A DNA stretch of 8,151 nucleotides from Planctomycetaceae bacterium (lineage in GTDB: Bacteria > Planctomycetota > Planctomycetia > Pirellulales > Thermoguttaceae), in the NCBI GenBank assembly GCA_031287585.1, contig JAITST010000123.1:1-8151 (forward strand), written 5' to 3'. The notes under the pieces were generated by a model. It saw only the letters and a list, made by a program, of their open reading frames with translations. It did not search any database and was not told the origin of the DNA. Of the stretch, positions 1-5,046 are shown one piece after another. A program made the translations under genes and the position numbers. How positions within the stretch are numbered: the first letter of the stretch is position 1; each line of letters starts with the position of its first letter.

Positions 1-2
1 TC

Positions 3-1592
3 GCCGATATGCTTGCGGGTAACGGAACGTCGTCGGGCGGTAAACGTATCGTTCATGAATGGACGTTTTACGAAATGACGGCACCGAACCGGTTGCCGAA
101 CGGTGCGTGGCGTGGTCTCGGTTGGGATATGCGGTCGGGTTCGTCGAATCGTCCGCTCAATATGTCGCCGCGCGCGTTCGGTCACGGCGGGTTTACCGGA
201 ACCGCGTTTTGGTTTGACCCCGCGACGAAGTTGTTTGTGCTGGTATTGAGTAACCGCGTTTATCCCGACGGCAAGGGCGAGGTGAATGTTCTCGCGGGCG
301 AAGTCGGCGAAATTGCTGTTCACTCGATTACTGATTTGGCGGATGACGCAGATGAATATACCCGAATTGTTCGGCGGGAGAAAGAAAGTCTGGAAAAAAT
401 TGGCGGTGCGGACAAAGTGAAGTCCGGATTGGACGTTGTTGCGTCATTATCGACATTGTCGTTACCGCTATCGTCACAAGACTTGAAGGTCAAACGTTTT
501 GGTCTGATTACTAATCATACAGCGGTAACGCTGGGCGGAAAGTCAATCGTTCAGGTCTTCAAAGAGATACCAGACGTGAAGTTGACGGCGATATTCAGTC
601 CCGAACATGGTTTCACGGGGCAGTTCGACCAGAAAAACATTCGCGATTCGACAGACGCGGATTCTGGTATTCCGGTTTATAGTTTGTACGATGGCAACGT
701 GAGGCGACCAACGGCGGCGATGATGGACAACGTTGACGTGTTTGTGTTCGACATACAGGATGTTGGTACGCGGTTTTATACGTACATATCGACAATGTTG
801 TACGTGATGGAAGCGGCGGCGATGTCGAGTGCGGCAAGTGAACCGAAGGAGTTCATTGTTCTTGACCGTCCAAACCCGATTCGCGGCGACATCGTTGAAG
901 GTGTTATGCTGCAAGCGGGTAAGGAACTTTTCGTCGGCTGTTCGCGGCTTCCGATACGTCACGGTCTAACGGCGGGCGAACTGGCATTGCTCTTCAACGC
1001 ACAACGGCGGCTGCGTCTGAACGTGAGTGTTATTCCGTGTCTCGGATGGGAACGCGATATGGATTACGACGTGACGACGTTGCGGTGGATTGCCCCGTCG
1101 CCGAATATGCGAAGTGTTGACGCGGCGTTTTTGTATCCGGGAATCGGGTTGCTGGAATTTACGAATATCTCTGTAGGACGCGGAACTGACAAACCGTTTG
1201 AACAGATAGGAGCGACGTGGATTGACGCAGAACGTTTGGTAGAGGCGTTGAAAAAGAAAGCGGACGCGGCACAGGTAGAAGGAGTAAGTTTCGCCGCGTG
1301 CAAGTTCAAACCGGAGAGCAGCGTTTACGCGGGTGAGGAGTGCAATGGAGTAAGTTTCAAAATAGAAAACCGAAAAGCGTTGCGGTCGGTAAGACTGGGA
1401 ATAGTTCTCGCGACAACGTTACACGAGTTGTACCCGAAACAATGGGAAACGAAAAATCTGAATACGTTACTGCTAGACGAAAAAACGCAGAGGTTGATTC
1501 TGGATAACGCAACCGCGACAGAAATCGAAGCGGCGTGGCAAAAGGACTTGGAACGATTTATGAAGATACGGGAACAGGTTTTGATTTATTGA
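3..1592 (+). CDS. Serine beta-lactamase-like / DUF1343 (NamZ-type exo-beta-N-acetylmuramidase) fusion, 5'-partial
   Basis: The frame is open to the left edge, and the Met at position 9 lies mid-domain, so the true start is outside the window. Numbered from that Met, residues 1-100 are the end of a serine hydrolase (beta-lactamase/PBP4-type) domain: the GHGG box (58-61) corresponds to its third catalytic box, and FVLVLSNR (76-83) is the usual closing strand. The Ser-x-x-Lys and Tyr-x-Asn boxes must lie upstream. Residues about 160-527 are a full DUF1343 domain: GLITNHT (165-171), SPEHGF (197-202), DIQDVGTRFYTY (248-259), LDRPNP (285-290), RHGLTAGE (317-324) and WIAPSPNM (360-367). Members of this family (NamZ, GH171) release N-acetylmuramic acid from the non-reducing end of peptidoglycan fragments. 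The fusion therefore suggests an exported enzyme of cell-wall degradation or recycling; export cannot be checked because the N-terminus is missing. GC-richer than the insert to its right. The domain calls are firm, the combined role is inferred. Confidence 0.9.
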   Translation, partial: ADMLAGNGTSSGGKRIVHEWTFYEMTAPNRLPNGAWRGLGWDMRSGSSNRPLNMSPRAFGHGGFTGTAFWFDPATKLFVLVLSNRVYPDGKGEVNVLAGEVGEIAVHSITDLADDADEYTRIVRREKESLEKIGGADKVKSGLDVVASLSTLSLPLSSQDLKVKRFGLITNHTAVTLGGKSIVQVFKEIPDVKLTAIFSPEHGFTGQFDQKNIRDSTDADSGIPVYSLYDGNVRRPTAAMMDNVDVFVFDIQDVGTRFYTYISTMLYVMEAAAMSSAASEPKEFIVLDRPNPIRGDIVEGVMLQAGKELFVGCSRLPIRHGLTAGELALLFNAQRRLRLNVSVIPCLGWERDMDYDVTTLRWIAPSPNMRSVDAAFLYPGIGLLEFTNISVGRGTDKPFEQIGATWIDAERLVEALKKKADAAQVEGVSFAACKFKPESSVYAGEECNGVSFKIENRKALRSVRLGIVLATTLHELYPKQWETKNLNTLLLDEKTQRLILDNATATEIEAAWQKDLERFMKIREQVLIY

Positions 1593-1639
1593 TTTTGTGA
1601 CACCACGTTTTTTAACGCGAAGGCACGAAAATTTTTTGA

Positions 1640-1667
1640 GTAGCGACATTGCATGCAACGTCTCTAC
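1640..1667. repeat. 28-bp near-perfect palindrome between convergent genes
   Basis: The two 14-base arms meet at the centre (GCATGC) with no loop and pair at 12 of 14 positions; the mismatches are 1644/1663 and 1648/1659. The ends read GTAG and CTAC. It lies about 50 bases after the stop of the NamZ fusion and just before the minus-strand Rpn fragment, so it could act as a bidirectional terminator. There is an A/T-rich stretch on the left (AAAATTTTTT, 1628-1637) but no long T-run on the right. The sequence style (GTAG-GAC...GTC-CTAC) also resembles dispersed palindromic repeats found in many copies in some bacterial genomes. Whether it is repeated cannot be seen here, as only one copy is present in the window. 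Confidence 0.6.
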
Positions 1668-1682
1668 TTTGTGTCATTAGTT

Positions 1683-1925
1683 CTATTCCTTCTTCCTTTT
1701 GTGACGGCGATTATTTGCGGCTAAAGACAACTCTTCTATCTCTTTTTCAGACAATCCGGTTATCTTAACAATATCTTGCGTTTGGAATCCCATTTGTTTA
1801 AGATTACGAACAATCTCTACATTACGTTCAACTCTACCTTTGACTTCACCTTCGGCATAGCCCGATTCATAACTGGTTTTTACAATACCTTTTAGAACTG
1901 TTTGCGTCCATTTGAAATTATTCAC
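1683..1925 (-). pseudogene. C-terminal tail of an Rpn/YhgA-family (PD-(D/E)XK transposase-like) protein
   Basis: The 80 codons read on the minus strand from a GTG. The sequence has the typical tail of Rpn (recombination-promoting nuclease, formerly putative transposase) proteins: a Gly/Glu/Arg-rich helical stretch (ESGYAEGEVKGRVERN, about residues 20-35), then a helix-turn-helix-like end, MGFQTQDIVKITGLSEKEIE. The N-terminal nuclease domain that carries the catalytic residues is absent. Upstream the frame continues only to a stop near 1995 and shows nothing Rpn-like, and the GTG has no Shine-Dalgarno sequence. I read this as the remnant of a longer gene cut off by rearrangement. A stand-alone short Rpn-type protein produced from the GTG is possible but less likely. 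Full-length family members are about 300 residues. It marks the left boundary of the AT-rich accessory segment. Confidence 0.6.
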
Positions 1926-1959
1926 AGACGGATAGATTTTGTTTGTATTACTGTGCTTC

Positions 1960-1987
1960 TTGAAATTTGAGTACGATATGGTAGAAT
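1960..1987 (+). promoter_or_regulatory. Possible sigma70-like promoter
   Basis: TTGAAA (1960-1965) and TAGAAT (1982-1987) each match 5 of 6 positions of the -35 and -10 consensus, with a 16-base spacer. Transcription would begin around 1994 and lead into the zinc-ribbon gene at 2057. The region is AT-rich, so a chance match is quite possible, and the host's consensus is unknown. Confidence 0.3.
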
Positions 1988-2060
1988 GGATATGTTAACA
2001 GTAAACTTGAATGAAACAGTTGCGAAGGACTTTTCACCATATATGACAACACTATTATGA
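1986..2060 (+). CDS. Possible short leader ORF overlapping the zinc-ribbon gene
   Basis: A 24-codon reading frame begins at ATG 1986 (second ATG at 1992) and ends in a TGA at 2058-2060, which overlaps the ATG of the next gene as ATGA. The zinc-ribbon gene has no Shine-Dalgarno sequence of its own, so translational coupling from a short upstream frame would explain how it starts. The peptide begins MDMLTVNLNET and matches no family I know. If the candidate promoter at 1960-1987 is real, the first ATG would overlap its -10 box and only the second could be translated, at the very 5' end of the message. Could equally be chance in AT-rich DNA. Confidence 0.25.
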   Translation: MDMLTVNLNETVAKDFSPYMTTLL

Positions 2061-2293
2061 AAAAATCTATACGTAAAAATAATAACGCCCAAGTTTGTGT
2101 GAGAAAACATATTAAATCATGCACATGCGGTTCAAGTGAATTTATAACTACACCTAATCGCTATGATATTTATAAAATCATAGGTGGAAGATTAGAATTA
2201 ACAAATTCTCCCTTTGTTGATGATATGATAAAACTTTATTGTCGGGAGTGTGGAGAGGAATTACTTAATGCAGTCGATTTTATATCGCAATAA
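2057..2293 (+). CDS. Small zinc-ribbon-like hypothetical protein (78 aa)
   Basis: A 78-residue protein with two cysteine pairs spaced like a zinc ribbon: C22-T-C24-G-S near the start and C62-R-E-C65-G-E near the end, separated by a 37-residue segment. The second knuckle (YCRECGEEL) is a classic CxxCG form; the first is CxC rather than CxxC, which is less usual. The N-terminus is basic (KKSIRK). No catalytic motif, signal peptide or membrane segment is seen. No Shine-Dalgarno sequence precedes the ATG, but the start overlaps the stop of a short upstream frame. It lies in the AT-rich segment before the restriction-modification operon, separated from it by a minus-strand ORF, so a role in that system is not indicated. 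The function is unknown; metal binding is inferred from the cysteines only. Confidence 0.6.
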   Translation: MKKSIRKNNNAQVCVRKHIKSCTCGSSEFITTPNRYDIYKIIGGRLELTNSPFVDDMIKLYCRECGEELLNAVDFISQ

Positions 2294-2302
2294 CCTCGTC
2301 GT

Positions 2303-2509
2303 TTATGATATATCAACAACTCCTAATAACTCTTCGTTTAGCAAGTTCCTAATTTTAGAGAGTTTGTTGTATTGAGCCGGTAGATTTTTAGAAAATGTCA
2401 TATTGTGTTCTACTCCTAATAATAGTAACCCAATGTAACTCGTGGACTGGTCGTCAATATAAACTTTATTGGTGGCGTAACCGATAGAATGTCGATTAAC
2501 AACAAACAT
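2303..2509 (-). CDS. Uncertain hypothetical protein (68 aa)
   Basis: A minus-strand frame of 68 codons, convergent with the zinc-ribbon gene (9 bases between the ends) and divergent from the first methyltransferase gene. Its composition looks protein-like, with mixed charged and hydrophobic residues and a leucine-rich stretch (GLLLLG, about residues 27-32), and the opposite strand has no competing frame. There is no Shine-Dalgarno sequence before the ATG, the upstream frame closes within three codons, and I recognise no family. It might be a real small gene, or the truncated end of an older one like the neighbouring Rpn fragment. Listed because it fills an otherwise empty spacer of about 230 bases. 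Confidence 0.35.
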   Translation of the reverse strand: MFVVNRHSIGYATNKVYIDDQSTSYIGLLLLGVEHNMTFSKNLPAQYNKLSKIRNLLNEELLGVVDIS

Positions 2510-2526
2510 AATATCACACTATATTA

Positions 2527-3453
2527 ATGCGAATTTCCATATCTTCAAACCTCGATACATCTTCCGTGATTCACCCGTTCGTTAAATGGGCGGGCGGTAA
2601 GGGACAACTGTTGGATGAGATTCAAAAACTCTATCCGGCGGGGCTTGGTACGACTTATACCAAGTATGCCGAACCGTTTGTAGGCGGCGGGGCTGTTCTT
2701 TGTGATATTTTAAGCCAATATAATATCAAATCTGTTTATATTAGCGACATCAACAGAGAACTGATTCTAACTTATACGATTATCAGAGATTCCGTCAATG
2801 AACTTGTTGACGCACTCGATGCATTGCAAAAAACTTTTTTGCCGTTACCAACATTGGAACGTAAACAATACTACTACGCCAAACGGAAGCGGTTCAATGT
2901 ATTAAAAACGGAATGTAACATCTCGGAGCCAGTTGAGTGTGCGGCACTTTTTATCTTTCTTAATCGGACATGTTTCAATGGACTGTATCGGGTTAATAGC
3001 AAGGGACAGCACAATGTCCCGATGGGTTCGTATGTTAAACCCAGAATATGTGATTCCGATAATCTATGTAATCTGTCGCAGAAACTCAAACATATTGAAA
3101 TAGTATGCGATGATTACAAAAAATCTCGCAAATTTATTGACGGCAAGACGTTTGTTTATTTCGATCCACCATATCGTCCGATTTCTGCCACGTCGAGTTT
3201 TACATCATATACGGAAAATCTGTTTGATGATATTGCACAAAAAGAACTTGCGGATTTCGTTGACGAAATGAGCAAAAAGGGAGCGAAAGTTGTTGTGAGT
3301 AATTCTGATCCTAAAAATTACGATTCAAACGACGACTTTTTTGATAATCTGTATTTGGGACATCACATTAGCAGGGTTGAAGCAACCAGAATGATAAATT
3401 GTAACAGTGACGCTCGTGGAAAAATTAACGAATTACTAATTACCAATTTTTAA
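2527..3453 (+). CDS. Dam-family (D12 class) DNA adenine-N6 methyltransferase
   Basis: Transfers a methyl group from S-adenosylmethionine to N6 of adenine in a specific DNA site; here the protecting enzyme of a restriction-modification operon. The 308 residues carry every D12-class hallmark in order: FVKWAGGKGQ (18-27, motif X), EPFVGGGAV (49-57, motif I, SAM binding), SDINRELI (73-80), LNRTCFNGLYRVN (145-157), YFDPPY (211-216, catalytic motif IV), and a C-terminal RGKINELLITN (298-307). The length is that of Dam, DpnM and M.EcoRV-type enzymes. The ATG at 2527 has no Shine-Dalgarno sequence; an in-frame GTG at 2566 would begin MIHPFVKWAGGK, closer to the usual family start, so the first 13 residues are doubtful. 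Known D12 specificities include GATC, GATATC and GGATG, so the target cannot be read from the sequence. AT-rich compared with the genes on either side, which suggests transfer. Confidence 0.93.
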   Translation: MRISISSNLDTSSVIHPFVKWAGGKGQLLDEIQKLYPAGLGTTYTKYAEPFVGGGAVLCDILSQYNIKSVYISDINRELILTYTIIRDSVNELVDALDALQKTFLPLPTLERKQYYYAKRKRFNVLKTECNISEPVECAALFIFLNRTCFNGLYRVNSKGQHNVPMGSYVKPRICDSDNLCNLSQKLKHIEIVCDDYKKSRKFIDGKTFVYFDPPYRPISATSSFTSYTENLFDDIAQKELADFVDEMSKKGAKVVVSNSDPKNYDSNDDFFDNLYLGHHISRVEATRMINCNSDARGKINELLITNF

Positions 3454-3457
3454 GGAG
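3453..3457 (+). promoter_or_regulatory. Strong Shine-Dalgarno site overlapping the methyltransferase stop codon
   Basis: AGGAG begins on the last base of the methyltransferase stop codon TAA and lies 6 bases before the ATG at 3464. It fixes the start of the endonuclease gene and implies that ribosomes ending the first gene can re-initiate here. It is the only strong Shine-Dalgarno site I see before any gene in the window; the other starts lack one. Confidence 0.75.
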
Positions 3458-3463
3458 AATACA

Positions 3464-4225
3464 ATGCACGACAGACCTTGGCAAACTATATTTGAAAAAT
3501 ATGCAATCGATCAACACGATTTTTCAGAATCACCATTTCAATTAAGTGCGAGGCAAATAAAACAGGCAACCAATCATTTCACAACCACATCGGAACGAGA
3601 GATACGTATAATCTGTAAGCAAGACACAAGGGAAAGCCGTCCTGAAGTATTTGTGAAAAATGATTTGTTTTTGTTGCCTACAAAGAATGGAGAGTTTATC
3701 ATCATTGAAGGTGAAGGTTATGTTGATATGCCGGAACTCACTAATCCAATCATTGAGTACGATTCTAAGTTGGATTTTGAGTTGGAGTCTTCAAAAGTTG
3801 GAAATTCAGAAATGCAACATTTGGATTATGCCTACGCTTCAAGCATTATACGTACATTTCTTGACGATCCAACTTTAGTGCTTACTATACGCGGCAGAAA
3901 ATATACTCCGAAATTTGACTTTATCGCAGGACGATATTCACATAAAATCTCAACGGGAGGTGTGCAGACAGAAGTCGATGCCGGTTACGAAGGACGTGAA
4001 CAAATCGCATTGGTGGAGGCGAAAAATTCCGAAACGAAAAATACAATTATAAGACAGCTTTATTATCCGTATCGCCAATGGAAATCTTGTACCAATAAGC
4101 CGGTAAAGATTCTGTTTTTCGAGAAACGTGAAATGATTTACTCTGTTTGGTTATTTGAATTTAATGATGTGAACAACTATAACAGCATCTCTTTCGTAGG
4201 GGGAACAAGATATAAACTCTTATGA
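3464..4225 (+). CDS. Type II restriction endonuclease, PD-(D/E)XK fold (putative)
   Basis: A 253-residue protein between two DNA methyltransferases, the usual place for the cognate endonuclease. It should make a double-strand cut at or near the site the methyltransferases protect. The nuclease core is visible: Q168-T-E170-V-D172-A-G-Y followed by I181-ALVEAKN188, giving D172...E185-x-K187 with hydrophobic strands around them, and then a helix containing RQLYYPYRQW (197-206) that matches the Gln-containing helix after the active site in this fold. The N-terminal 160 residues contain no motif I know and probably recognise DNA. There is no helicase, HNH or GIY-YIG motif and no separate specificity subunit, so a Type II system is more likely than Type I or III. 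It does not look like the DpnII/MboI endonuclease family. The gene ends in ATGA shared with the next start. The nuclease class is well supported; the cleavage site is unknown. Confidence 0.78.
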   Translation: MHDRPWQTIFEKYAIDQHDFSESPFQLSARQIKQATNHFTTTSEREIRIICKQDTRESRPEVFVKNDLFLLPTKNGEFIIIEGEGYVDMPELTNPIIEYDSKLDFELESSKVGNSEMQHLDYAYASSIIRTFLDDPTLVLTIRGRKYTPKFDFIAGRYSHKISTGGVQTEVDAGYEGREQIALVEAKNSETKNTIIRQLYYPYRQWKSCTNKPVKILFFEKREMIYSVWLFEFNDVNNYNSISFVGGTRYKLL

Positions 4226-4956
4226 TACGTAAATGGGAACCAGAAAACTTTGAACTCGAAATGAATACCGTATGGAGTTTTCCGCAACGGGGTGATTGGG
4301 CTACGCACGACGCGAAGTATCGCGGGAATTGGTCGCCGTATATTCCACGTAATATATTGTTGCGTTATTCCAATGAGGGTGATTTGGTACTCGATCAGTT
4401 TGTGGGCGGCGGGACAACGCTCGTCGAAGCGAAATTACTGAAACGAAATATCATTGGGGTTGATGTAAATGATGTTGCGCTGAATCGTTGTTCAGAGAAA
4501 TGTAACTTCACCAGAGAAAGCAGTGGTAAGGTTGCGATTCAAAAAGGTGATGCACGAAACCTAAACTTTATCAAAAACGAAAGTATCGATCTCATTTGTA
4601 CTCACCCGCCATACGCCAATATCATCAAATACAGCGAAGATATTATTAATGACATCTCACGTTGCGGTGTCAATGAGTTTTTTATACAGATGAGTGCTGT
4701 TGCGGCGGAATGTTATCGTGTTCTCAAAAAAGATAAGTTTTGCGTAATCCTAATGGGTGACACACGCCAAAAGGGACACGTTATTCCAATGAGTTTTGAG
4801 GTAATGAAACGTTTTGAAGCAGTAGGATTCAAAATAAAGGAAATTATCATCAAAGAACAACATAATTGTACTACAACAGGTTATTGGAAAACAAATAGTA
4901 TAAAATACAATTTTTTACTGTTAGCACATGAATATTTATTTGTATTCAAGAAGTAA
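4222..4956 (+). CDS. Second DNA methyltransferase (N4-cytosine or N6-adenine) with THPPY catalytic motif
   Basis: SAM-dependent amino-methyltransferase of 244 residues. Motif order is X (W37-SPYIPRNILLRYS50), I (LDQFVGGGTTLVEA, 57-70), II (GVDVND, 79-84), then IV (LICTHPPYANIIKYS, 124-138), then a C-terminal part with YRVLKKDKFCVILMGD (165-180). Motif I therefore precedes motif IV, unlike DpnA-type enzymes where the order is reversed. Motif IV normally reads (D/N/S)PP(Y/F/W); here the first position is His (H128-P-P-Y131), so whether it modifies cytosine N4 or adenine N6 cannot be told from it. The enzyme is short and has little room for a large target-recognition domain. Its start overlaps the endonuclease stop (ATGA, 4222-4225), so the two are probably translationally coupled. 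With the Dam-like enzyme upstream it would methylate the same site, perhaps the other strand of an asymmetric sequence. It could also be a solitary modification enzyme carried along, which is less likely given the overlap. Confidence 0.85.
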   Translation: MIRKWEPENFELEMNTVWSFPQRGDWATHDAKYRGNWSPYIPRNILLRYSNEGDLVLDQFVGGGTTLVEAKLLKRNIIGVDVNDVALNRCSEKCNFTRESSGKVAIQKGDARNLNFIKNESIDLICTHPPYANIIKYSEDIINDISRCGVNEFFIQMSAVAAECYRVLKKDKFCVILMGDTRQKGHVIPMSFEVMKRFEAVGFKIKEIIIKEQHNCTTTGYWKTNSIKYNFLLLAHEYLFVFKK

Positions 4957-5046
4957 TAACAATACAGTTAAAGCCGGGTGACAACGTAACATGTCATCGA
5001 AAACCGCCCTGTCATAACTCTCACATCTCACCAAACAACTTTTACA

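Noticed and set aside
543..962. 139-codon minus-strand frame
   Set aside because: Antisense to conserved DUF1343 motifs; rich in Arg and His, with no family likeness.
1922..2110. 62-codon minus-strand frame considered as the missing N-terminal part of the Rpn fragment after a frameshift
   Set aside because: Its translation shows no nuclease motifs and no Rpn-like pattern, and it overlaps the zinc-ribbon start.
3464..4225. Identification of the endonuclease as DpnII/MboI-type because of the Dam-like neighbour
   Set aside because: The sequence shows no likeness I can recognise to that family, the gene order is M-R-M, and D12 methyltransferases serve several different recognition sites.
4977..4998. 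Stem of 7 bp (GGTGACA with TGTCATC, one wobble) after the second methyltransferase, considered as a terminator
   Set aside because: It has an 8-base loop, is weak, and is not followed by a T-run; not enough to call.
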